DNA from: Lachnospiraceae bacterium
Lineage (GTDB): Bacteria; Bacillota; Clostridia; Lachnospirales; Lachnospiraceae
Assembly: GCA_900770225.1 (NCBI GenBank)
Contig: CAAGJU010000106.1
Coordinates: 1-58,046, forward strand
Length of the DNA: 58,046 nt
Direction of reading: 5' to 3'
Part shown: one piece after another, positions 16,163 to 22,996 of the stretch
Position numbering within the stretch: the first letter of the stretch is position 1
How the letters are laid out: the number at the start of each line of letters is the position of its first letter
Program-made: the position numbers and the translations under genes
The notes under the pieces: generated by a model
The model's database searches: none
Told to the model about the DNA's origin: nothing
What the model saw: only the letters and a program-made list of their open reading frames with translations

Positions 16163-17080
16163 TCAGGCATTGTCCACGGCGCCGATCAGATCCGTGATAC
16201 GCTCAATGCCGTAACGATCCAGATAGGCCGAAAAGCCGTCGATGATTTTTTCCGTGATCGTCGGATCGGTAAAGTTGGCTGTTCCGACAGCGACTGCCGT
16301 TGCCCCTGCGAGGATAAATTCCATGGCATCTTCCCAGGAATGAATACCGCCCATCCCGATCAGGGGAATTTTCACGGCATGCGCTGCTTCATAGACCATT
16401 CGTACAGCCACAGGATGAATAGCAGGTCCTGACATGCCACCGGTTCTGTTCGCCAGCACGAACTTCCGGCGGTTGACATCGATCTTCATGCCGGTGATCG
16501 TATTGATCAGCGAGATGGCGTCAGCTCCGCCGGCTTCGACAGCTCTGGCCATATCGGCGATGCTCGTGACATTCGGGCTCAGCTTCATGATGACCGGCTG
16601 CCGCGCTGCATTTTTGCAGGCCTTCGTTATTTTTTCGGCGGTCGCCGGATCCGTTCCAAAAGCAATGCCGCCCTCCCTGACATTGGGACAGGAGATATTG
16701 ATCTCCAGCGCATCCACGGGCTCGTCAGCCAGACGGCGGACCACTTCCACATACTCTTCCTCGGAATGGCCGCACACGTTGACGATGATCCGGGTGTCAT
16801 ATTTTTTCAGAAAAGGAATGTCCCGCTCGCAGAACACGTCAATACCGGGATTCTGCAGGCCGACGGCATTCAGCATACCGCCGTATACTTCCGCTATGCG
16901 GGGCGTCGGATTGCCGGACCACGGCACAGAAGCCACGCCCTTGGTCACGACGGCGCCGAGCCTGTTCAGATCGGTATATTCACTGTATTCCGCTCCGGAG
17001 CCGAAAGTTCCGGAAGCTGTCATCACGGGATTCTTCAGTTCGATTCCCGCCAGATTCACCTTCAGTCTGTCGTCATTCAT
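16163..17080 (-). CDS. pyrD: Dihydroorotate dehydrogenase B (NAD+), catalytic subunit
   Basis: FMN subunit of class 1B dihydroorotate dehydrogenase; oxidises dihydroorotate to orotate and passes electrons through PyrK to NAD+. About 305 residues. The class 1B active-site Cys lies in NISCPNVREGG (near 131). FMN-binding segments include the TASGTFG motif near the start and the C-terminal GMGGIHSWEDAMEF and AVAVGTANF. ATG 17080 is chosen; AGGAGG lies upstream, with an adjacent GTG at 17083. The upstream in-frame extension has no homologous sequence. The gap to pyrK is filled by a tandem repeat (17120-17224). Confidence 0.96.
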   Translation of the reverse strand: MNDDRLKVNLAGIELKNPVMTASGTFGSGAEYSEYTDLNRLGAVVTKGVASVPWSGNPTPRIAEVYGGMLNAVGLQNPGIDVFCERDIPFLKKYDTRIIVNVCGHSEEEYVEVVRRLADEPVDALEINISCPNVREGGIAFGTDPATAEKITKACKNAARQPVIMKLSPNVTSIADMARAVEAGGADAISLINTITGMKIDVNRRKFVLANRTGGMSGPAIHPVAVRMVYEAAHAVKIPLIGMGGIHSWEDAMEFILAGATAVAVGTANFTDPTITEKIIDGFSAYLDRYGIERITDLIGAVDNA

Positions 17081-17119
17081 CACGATGCTCCTCCTGACGC
17101 AGCACCACACTGCCGTTTT

Positions 17120-17224
17120 CCGGTTCAGCCAAGATCAGTCTGTCCTGCTGTCTGCCCGCCGGTTCAGCCTGGACTAATCTGCCCTGCCGTCTGTCTGCCG
17201 GTTCAGCCGAGATCAAGTTGCTCC
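17120..17224. repeat. Three 38-39 bp tandem units between pyrK and pyrD
   Basis: Units at about 17120-17157, 17158-17196 and 17197-17224 share CCGGTTCAGCC...CTGTC. The right-hand unit contains the last codons and stop (17203-17205) of pyrK. The other two repeat this end, stop codon included, across the spacer. Confidence 0.85.
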
Positions 17225-18042
17225 GCGCGGAAGACAGGTCCGTCCGTGCACACCCTGGCATTCCTGACATGCGAATGTCCGTCTACTTCCGTTGTTTTGC
17301 ACACGCAGGCCAGGCAGGCACCGATGCCGCAGGCCATCCTCTCTTCCATCGAGATCCAGCAGGGGATCTGCTTTTCCACAGCGAAGGCTTTCAGTGCCCG
17401 CAGCATGGGAAGCGGTCCGCAGGCAAAAATAACCTCCGGCACACAATCATTAGCCCTGATAGCATCCAGCACATTTCCCTTTGTTCCCGTACTGCCGTCT
17501 TCCGTGGCGATCATTACATCCCCATATGAAGCAAATTCCGGCACAAGAAAGGTTTCCCTTCGATAACCGAGAACACTGGTCACATGCGTCGGCTGCATAC
17601 GAAGCTCTCCGTCACTGTCTTTTCCGGTTACGCCCTCGCTCTCATGGAGAACACGGGCTGTTTCCAGCAGAGGCGGAATGCCGATGCCGCCGCCGATCAG
17701 TGCCACATGACGGCCGGCAGCCTCTTCCAGCGGAAAGCCGTTGCCGAGGGGACCCATCATACGCAGTGTCGCACCGGCCTTCATATCAGCCAGCTCCTGC
17801 GTGCCACCACCTGATACGCGGTAGACGAGACGGAGGATCCCGTTCTCCGCGTCAATACCACAAAGACTGATCGGACGCGGCAGGATTCTCGCCGCATCGG
17901 GGAGATAGAGATTGACGAACTGCCCTGGAACCGCGAGGTTTGCTGCCTCCGGCGCCTCCAGTTTCATATCCCATATGCCGTCAAGAATCTCAGTCTGTGA
18001 AAGAATCCGGGCCGTTTCCATATGTTTCATCGTTTTTTCCAT
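17203..18042 (-). CDS. pyrK: Dihydroorotate dehydrogenase B, electron transfer subunit
   Basis: Carries FAD and a [2Fe-2S] cluster and links PyrD to NAD+. 279 residues. The ferredoxin-reductase-like FAD domain (about 1-105) includes RPISLCG (about 57-63). The NAD-binding domain has GGGIGIPPLL (about 117-126). The C-terminal cluster site has Cys in ACGIGACLACVCK (about 237-249) and a further Cys in ARVCTDG. Start ATG 18042 with AAAGGGA upstream, inside the last unit of the repeat 18051-18148. Its 3' end is the source unit of the repeat 17120-17224. Confidence 0.96.
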   Translation of the reverse strand: MEKTMKHMETARILSQTEILDGIWDMKLEAPEAANLAVPGQFVNLYLPDAARILPRPISLCGIDAENGILRLVYRVSGGGTQELADMKAGATLRMMGPLGNGFPLEEAAGRHVALIGGGIGIPPLLETARVLHESEGVTGKDSDGELRMQPTHVTSVLGYRRETFLVPEFASYGDVMIATEDGSTGTKGNVLDAIRANDCVPEVIFACGPLPMLRALKAFAVEKQIPCWISMEERMACGIGACLACVCKTTEVDGHSHVRNARVCTDGPVFRAEQLDLG

Positions 18043-18050
18043 GATTCTGT

Positions 18051-18148
18051 CCCTTTCCAGCCGAAATTTCCTGATTTCCGTCTGAAATTTTCCTCATTTC
18101 TTCCAACTGGAAATTCCCTCATCCCTTCCAGCCGGAATTTTCTGCGAT
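18051..18148. repeat. Four degenerate 22-26 bp tandem units between pyrF and pyrK
   Basis: Units begin at about 18051, 18077, 18099 and 18123 and share TTCCAGCCGGAAATTTCCTCAT (plus-strand consensus). On the minus strand each contains a GGAAnGGA-like purine stretch. The unit nearest pyrK provides its ribosome site. A further partial match, CCGGAAATTCCC, lies at 18199-18210. Confidence 0.75.
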
Positions 18149-18215
18149 CACAGACCGCAATAACGTCAGCACTGCGGGTAAATGCCCTGCTTTACCTCCG
18201 GAAATTCCCATGCGC

Positions 18216-19148
18216 TCACGCACCGGCAATGGCGCCGTTGATATCTGCAATCATATCGAGCACCGCCTGACGGGAAGCATCAGCATAGGCAGCCTCGCCG
18301 AACTCCGCATATTTTTCCTTGCGGTATGCGCAGATGATGCCGCGCGAGCTGTTGACGATCGCACCGAGCCCGTCCTCATTGAAAAATCCACGGAGATCCG
18401 AGCCTTTTCCGCCCTGAGCACCGTAGCCCGGCACAAGAATGTAACTCTGCGGCATGATTTTTCTCAGCGCCGTGCCCTGCTCAGGATAGGTTGCGCCGAC
18501 GACGGCACCGACATCATAGTATCCGTACTCGCCGGGTTCACCCTCGCGGGCCCACGCATTTACTTTTTCAGCGACCAGCTCATAGAGCGGACGTCCGTCG
18601 ACCAGTCGATCCTGAAATTCCCCGCTCGACGGGTTGGACGTCTTCACGAGAACGAAAATACCTTTCTGTTCCTTCCTGCATACGTTGATGAACGGACGGA
18701 CGCCGTCGCTTCCGAGATACGGATTGACCGTTGCAAAATCCTCATGAAAGGCGGTAAAAGCATGCGTACCGACCCGTGTATGGCCCAGATGCGCCTGCGC
18801 ATAGGCATCCGATGTGGAGCCGATGTCACCGCGCTTGATGTCACCGATCACGCAGAGTCCCTTGCTCTGGCAGTAGGTAACCGTGCGCTCAAAACAGGTC
18901 ATGCCGGGGATGCCGTACTGTTCATACATGGCAATCTGCGGCTTCACCGCCGGGATCAGGTCATAGGTGGCATCGATGATGCCCTTGTTGAATTCCCAGA
19001 TGGCCTCGGCAGCGCCTTCCAGTGTCTCGCCGAATTCAATGAAAGCGGTGTTCAGAATTTTCTCCGGCACATAATCCAGCATCGGATCAAGTCCGACAAC
19101 AACAGGCGCATTCTTCTCTCTGATATTCCGAATCAGATCATCAATCAT
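18216..19148 (-). CDS. pyrF: Orotidine-5'-phosphate decarboxylase
   Basis: Decarboxylates OMP to UMP. 310 residues, the longer type-2 form seen in many Clostridia and Actinobacteria. Conserved segments: VVVGLDPMLDYVP (about 15-27), AVKPQIAMYEQYG and the catalytic motif GDIKRGDIGST (about 101-111) with the Lys and Asp pair, plus the C-terminal phosphate loop ILVPGYGAQGG. Start ATG 19148 lies inside the end of pyrC (overlap eight bases), so translation is probably coupled. The extension to 19205 in the same frame is rejected because it lies within pyrC. Confidence 0.96.
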   Translation of the reverse strand: MIDDLIRNIREKNAPVVVGLDPMLDYVPEKILNTAFIEFGETLEGAAEAIWEFNKGIIDATYDLIPAVKPQIAMYEQYGIPGMTCFERTVTYCQSKGLCVIGDIKRGDIGSTSDAYAQAHLGHTRVGTHAFTAFHEDFATVNPYLGSDGVRPFINVCRKEQKGIFVLVKTSNPSSGEFQDRLVDGRPLYELVAEKVNAWAREGEPGEYGYYDVGAVVGATYPEQGTALRKIMPQSYILVPGYGAQGGKGSDLRGFFNEDGLGAIVNSSRGIICAYRKEKYAEFGEAAYADASRQAVLDMIADINGAIAGA

Positions 19149-20439
19149 ATACAAGTCTCCCTTCGTGATAAACGATGCTGCCACCGCAGATGGTGGTGCG
19201 CACACAGCCTGTCAGCTCTTTTCCCGCAAATGGTGTATTTTTTCCGCGGGATGCGAACTGCAGCGGATCTAACACCCAGATCTTATCAGGGTCGATGATC
19301 GTCACATCGGCCTCGCTCCCCTCTGCCAGCGTCCCTCTCCTGTCCAGATGGAGGATGCGGGCGGGATTGGCGCTCATTTTTTCTGCCATCTGCAGGGGTG
19401 TCAGGACACCCGGTCTGACAAGCTCAGTGATCGTCAGCGCCACCGATGTCTCCAGTCCGGTAATGCCGAACGGCGCCTTCTCCATGGACTGTTCCTTGTC
19501 CCGGCGCGTATGCGGTGCGTGGTCCGTACTGATCACTTCAAAAATATTCTCCGCCAGCCCGTTCCGCAGTGCTTCGCGGTCCGCGGCCGTGCGGAGCGGC
19601 GGATTCATCTTGTAATTTGTATCGCCGGGAATGCGGTCTGCACTGGTAAGCGTGAAATGATGCGGGCATACCTCGCCGGATACATCGATGCCTCTGGCTT
19701 TGGCGATCTTCAGCATATCATAGCTGCCCTTTGTTGAGCAGTGGCACAGATGAAGATGTACACCCGTCTCTTCTGCAAGAAGGATATCGCGCGCGATAAT
19801 AACGTCTTCGGTGCTGTTGGTGATGCCTCTGAGGCCCTGTGCTCTGGAAAAATCGTCCTCGTTCACACAGCCGCCATTGACCAGGCTGCTGTCTTCGCAG
19901 TGATCAAGAAAAGGAATATGCAGTTCGGCTGCCGTTTTCATGGCCTCACGGCAGAGAAGCGCATTCATCACGGATTTTCCGTCTTCGCTGATCGCCGGAA
20001 TACCGGCTTTTACCATGCCACGGATATCAGACAGACTGATGCCCTTCTGGCCTTCCGTAACCGCACCCGCCTGCAGCACATGAACCGGTGCTGTATGCGC
20101 CGCCTTATTCATGACGTAATCCACACGGTCCGGCGTATCGATCACCGGCTTCGTATTCGGCATGGCGACGATCGTGGTGATGCCGCCGCGTGCGGCTGCC
20201 CGCGCGCCGCTTGTGACATCTTCCTTGTCTGTCTGCCCGGGATCGCGCAGATGCACGTGCATATCGATCAGTCCCGGCATAACCCAGCAGCCGGCAGCAT
20301 CCAGTGTGACATCCGCATGCCGGCGGATGTGCTTTGCCACACGTGTTACCTTTCCGTCACTCAGATACAGATCCATGATCCCGTCAACATCTGCCGCAGG
20401 ATCAAGAACTCTTCCATTCCTGATTAAAATAGATTTCAT
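19141..20439 (-). CDS. pyrC: Dihydroorotase
   Basis: Zinc amidohydrolase that closes carbamoyl-aspartate to dihydroorotate (third step of pyrimidine synthesis). 432 residues, the class I (Bacillus-like) type. The metal site HVHLRDPGQ is at about 61-69, then His in DHCEDSSL (about 180), His in HLHLCHCSTKG (about 230-240) and Asp in ISTDHAPHTRRDKE (about 307). Start ATG 20439 with GGAG upstream. It leads the order pyrC-pyrF-pyrK-pyrD-pyrE on the minus strand, behind a good promoter at 20527-20555. pyrA and pyrB are not in the window. Confidence 0.97.
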   Translation of the reverse strand: MKSILIRNGRVLDPAADVDGIMDLYLSDGKVTRVAKHIRRHADVTLDAAGCWVMPGLIDMHVHLRDPGQTDKEDVTSGARAAARGGITTIVAMPNTKPVIDTPDRVDYVMNKAAHTAPVHVLQAGAVTEGQKGISLSDIRGMVKAGIPAISEDGKSVMNALLCREAMKTAAELHIPFLDHCEDSSLVNGGCVNEDDFSRAQGLRGITNSTEDVIIARDILLAEETGVHLHLCHCSTKGSYDMLKIAKARGIDVSGEVCPHHFTLTSADRIPGDTNYKMNPPLRTAADREALRNGLAENIFEVISTDHAPHTRRDKEQSMEKAPFGITGLETSVALTITELVRPGVLTPLQMAEKMSANPARILHLDRRGTLAEGSEADVTIIDPDKIWVLDPLQFASRGKNTPFAGKELTGCVRTTICGGSIVYHEGRLVYD

Positions 20440-20526
20440 ATTGACACTCCGTCCGGAATGACGCCTTCTTACATGTCATCTGATTCTGTTGGTTTCTACT
20501 CGCATAATACGCCGGTTATCCAGACA

Positions 20527-20555
20527 AGTATACAGGAAGCACCCTGTATTTTCAA
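20527..20555 (-). promoter_or_regulatory. Sigma-A promoter of the pyr operon
   Basis: On the minus strand TTGAAA (20550-20555), a 17-base spacer and TATACT (20527-20532). It lies 88 bases before the pyrC start. No PyrR-type attenuator was recognised in the leader. Confidence 0.75.
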
Positions 20556-20633
20556 GGAAACTGCAAATACAGTCATCCCGCGAAAAGCCTGAATTTACGC
20601 CGTTCAGGCAGTACCACGCTGTATGTTTTATTC

Positions 20634-20662
20634 TTGACATTCAACACACTGATATCTATAAT
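20634..20662 (+). promoter_or_regulatory. Consensus sigma-A promoter of the cold-shock gene
   Basis: TTGACA (20634-20639), exactly 17 bases, TATAAT (20657-20662): a perfect match to the vegetative consensus. Transcription should begin near 20669, exactly where the hairpin at 20669-20695 begins. Confidence 0.9.
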
Positions 20663-20668
20663 GCAAAT

Positions 20669-20728
20669 TGTCGATGGGGACAAAAACCGTCGACATTATT
20701 GTTATTTTCTTTTTTATCTTATTTTTTT
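20669..20728 (+). promoter_or_regulatory. 5'-terminal hairpin and U-rich leader of the cold-shock mRNA
   Basis: TGTCGA (20669-20674) pairs with TCGACA (20690-20695), extended by GG/CC, and is followed by a very T-rich stretch to 20728. The arrangement resembles an intrinsic terminator placed at the very start of the transcript. It could be an attenuator, a temperature-sensitive leader or a 5' stabiliser. Confidence 0.55.
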
Positions 20729-20748
20729 GTCAAGCGGAGGTACTTTAA

Positions 20749-20949
20749 ATGAACAAGGGAACTGTTAAGTGGTTCAGCGCTGAAAAGGGATACGGATTCA
20801 TTACCGGAGAAGATGGAAAGGACGTATTCGTTCATTTTTCAGCCATTCAGGGCGAGGGCTTCAAGTCTCTGGATGAGGGTCAGGCTGTTTCTTACGATCT
20901 CGTAGAGGGACCGAAGGGTATGCAGGCTGCCAACGTTGTAAAACTTTGA
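20749..20949 (+). CDS. Cold-shock protein
   Basis: A 66-residue single-domain OB-fold RNA/DNA-binding protein of the CspA/CspB family, which melts RNA structure in the cytoplasm. RNP1-like KGYGFIT (about 14-20) and RNP2-like VFVHFSAI (about 28-35) are present, and the N-terminal KGTVKWF is typical. Complete length. Start ATG 20749 with GCGGAGGT nine bases upstream. It is expressed from a perfect consensus promoter through an unusual leader. A bidirectional terminator follows at 21114-21160. Confidence 0.96.
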   Translation: MNKGTVKWFSAEKGYGFITGEDGKDVFVHFSAIQGEGFKSLDEGQAVSYDLVEGPKGMQAANVVKL

Positions 20950-21113
20950 TTGCAGCTGCACGATATCAGGAATATGAACACAGGGTTCGCCGTTCGCGGT
21001 GAATTCCGGCATTACCAGGTAATCTTGTTCAGCATATTAAGTACCGATTCAGTTCAGATATATCATATGTAAACAAGACAGCAGGTACGTGGCATAATTG
21101 GTTTTACGCAGAA

Positions 21114-21160
21114 AAAGAAGAGCCACACCCGGTCACCTGACCGGATGTGGCTCTTTCTTT
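21114..21160. terminator. Bidirectional intrinsic terminator
   Basis: AAGAGCCACA-CCCGGTCA pairs with TGACCGGATGTGGCTCTT (one mismatch). T-rich sequence follows on the plus strand and A-rich sequence precedes it, so it can serve both the cold-shock gene and the converging minus-strand gene ending at 21258. The rest of 20950-21113 contains nothing I recognise. Confidence 0.88.
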
Positions 21161-21257
21161 CTGTCTGAATAATAAAAATTATGCTGTCTCCTGTATCAGA
21201 TGTGCTGAAACCGCTGTCATACAGGGCCTCGTCATCTTCGCACAGCCTGCATGATGC

Positions 21258-21620
21258 TTACTGTGCGCTGGTCGACACCGCACTGTCTGCTGACGTGGAA
21301 GAAGCTGCTACGCTCTCCGTGCTGTCAGCGGCTGTACTGTCCGCTGAAGTTGAGGACGATGTGCTGCTGTCATAATCGTTAAGCGTCTGCTGATATGCCT
21401 CTATCTGCGAGAGATCGAGTTCTGTCGTAACGGCTGCGCTGTTTTCAGAGGCTTTCTGCTGCGCGTTTCCGTAAAGAGCCATGCAGAACCACACAATCAG
21501 TGCTGCCAGGCAGGCAAGCGTGATCCCGAGGATCAGGTGCTGCTGAAACTTTTCCTGCTTCATCAGCTTTTTCCGGTTCTTTTTCTCTTCTTTGTACTCG
21601 TCTACTTTTTCCTGACTCAT
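21258..21620 (-). CDS. Single-pass membrane protein with Ser/Thr-rich tail, unknown function
   Basis: 120 residues. The N-terminal 27 residues are strongly charged (MSQEKVDEYKEEKKNRKK). One membrane helix spans about 29-50. The C-terminal part (about 75-120) is made of Ser, Thr, Ala and Asp with repeats of the S-T-S-A-D-S type. The positive charge before the helix predicts the tail outside the cell. I recognise no functional domain. Start ATG 21620 with GAGAGGAA upstream. Divergent from the DUF5721 gene and converging on the cold-shock gene. Confidence 0.7.
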   Translation of the reverse strand: MSQEKVDEYKEEKKNRKKLMKQEKFQQHLILGITLACLAALIVWFCMALYGNAQQKASENSAAVTTELDLSQIEAYQQTLNDYDSSTSSSTSADSTAADSTESVAASSTSADSAVSTSAQ

Positions 21621-21812
21621 GATGAAATATTCCTCTCTGATTTCTTATTTCTCCCGCATCCGCTGATCAGTCAGCATGCCGGACTGAACTATTATACACT
21701 TTCCTGTGGCAATTGAAAAGAGCAGCAATTTTTATGATGCGGCCGGCTCATACAGGGCATATAATGAATATGTTGCGGCGTTTCATACAGGATTGCAAGG
21801 AGTACAGAATCT

Positions 21813-22310
21813 ATGCTCGCACTTCAGATTGAGAATATCAGGGGCTTCATGAGCCATCTGCTGCTTCATGACACGTTCGATCGTTTTCTCGTGTCGGACG
21901 TATCCGTAACTACCTTTACGACATTTCACATTGACGGCGTATACCATCCGGAATTTTATGCAGATGATATCACGCCGGAAGAGGCAGAAAATATTCCCGA
22001 CGGATCCCAGGTGGAATGGAAAGCTGTGCGTCCGTTCCTGCTCCAGGTAATACGCGGCAAACGGCTCCCTCTGTCCTTTCACTTCGTCCTTCAGTATCCC
22101 GCGGAAGAAACAGCAGGCCTTCTGGATGAAAATGGTCTGACGGCCGATCCCGATGAAATCTATGGACTATTTCTCAATCTGCAGTATCGCAATGCAGCAC
22201 TCACGCTGACGACAGGATCATCGCTGAAAAGCTTCACTGCAGGCCATGCGATTGACCAGGCATGGGACCGCAAAGTGCGCGAGCTGCTGACGGCAGAGAA
22301 CATCCTGTAA
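21813..22310 (+). CDS. DUF5721 family protein
   Basis: 165 residues, cytoplasmic, matching the DUF5721 family of Lachnospiraceae by its opening MLALQIENIRGFMSHLLLHD and the FDRFLVSDVSVTTFTTFHIDG segment. Function unknown. There are no membrane segments or recognisable catalytic motifs. The C-terminal part, QAWDRKVRELLTAENIL, is probably helical. Start ATG 21813 with AAGGAG eleven bases upstream. Transcribed alone, converging on aroK. Confidence 0.8.
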   Translation: MLALQIENIRGFMSHLLLHDTFDRFLVSDVSVTTFTTFHIDGVYHPEFYADDITPEEAENIPDGSQVEWKAVRPFLLQVIRGKRLPLSFHFVLQYPAEETAGLLDENGLTADPDEIYGLFLNLQYRNAALTLTTGSSLKSFTAGHAIDQAWDRKVRELLTAENIL

Positions 22311-22355
22311 TCCTCCATATACTGTATAAGCTCTTCGAATCGCAGACAGGATCGT

Positions 22356-22411
22356 CACACGCGAAGCGTGTGTAAGAGACTGGATGCGGTTTCGCACTGC
22401 GTGCTCCCGCG
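22356..22411. repeat. Structured fragment downstream of aroK, related to the insert in the 27.7-kb element
   Basis: CACACGC-GAA-GCGTGTG (22356-22372) forms a tight hairpin. It is followed by GGATGCGGTTTCGCACTGC and CTCCCGCG. The order GTGTGT...GGATGCGG...CACTGC...CGCG also occurs at 27810-27838. It lies directly beside the aroK stop. Confidence 0.5.
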
Positions 22412-22996
22412 TCACTGCAGGCATTTGCATTTTCTGAGGATCTCCGTTGCGATCTCCGCTTCCGTCCGGCCGTCGGTACTCACCATAATATCAGCCGCCG
22501 CCTCATATGCCGGACGTCTTTTTTCCATCATGGCGCGAATATCTTCTATATTTTTATGCCCGTTCAGAAGCGGACGGCTGTTGTCTCCGCTGACACGGGA
22601 CAGGATGGTCTCCGGCGCAGCCAGAAGAAGAACGACTTTTCCGCCCTGATGCATCAGCGCCACATTTTCTTCACGCATAGCCGCGCCACCGCCGCAGGAC
22701 ACAACGCGGTTAGACGTACCCGCGAGTTTCCGAAGCAGGTCCGTCTCCATCCGGCGGAACGCCGGTTCTCCTTTTTCCGCAAAAATTTCCTGAATCGTCA
22801 TGGACGCAGATCTTTCGATCTCTCTGTCCATCTCCACGGCATGCATGCCGTAAGCATCGCGTAGATATTCCGTAGCTGTCGATTTGCCGCATCCCATGAA
22901 ACCGATCAGGTAAATATTAAAAGAAAGGGCGGAGAGCCCGTCCTTTCCTTTAGAAATCCGTTCTCTCCGTCCTTCTGTCTGTATATCTCTGTCCAT
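22412..22996 (-). CDS. aroK: Shikimate kinase
   Basis: Phosphorylates shikimate with ATP in chorismate synthesis. About 194 residues, somewhat long because of a 27-residue N-terminal extension. Walker A GFMGCGKST (about 33-41); the shikimate-binding Asp lies in EMDREIERS; the GGGAAMR loop (about 102-108) binds substrate. The start is taken as ATG 22996, which shares one base with the htpG stop (TGATG), so it is probably translated by coupling. A GTG at 22999 is the alternative. Last gene of glnS-htpG-aroK. Confidence 0.92.
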   Translation of the reverse strand: MDRDIQTEGRRERISKGKDGLSALSFNIYLIGFMGCGKSTATEYLRDAYGMHAVEMDREIERSASMTIQEIFAEKGEPAFRRMETDLLRKLAGTSNRVVSCGGGAAMREENVALMHQGGKVVLLLAAPETILSRVSGDNSRPLLNGHKNIEDIRAMMEKRRPAYEAAADIMVSTDGRTEAEIATEILRKCKCLQ

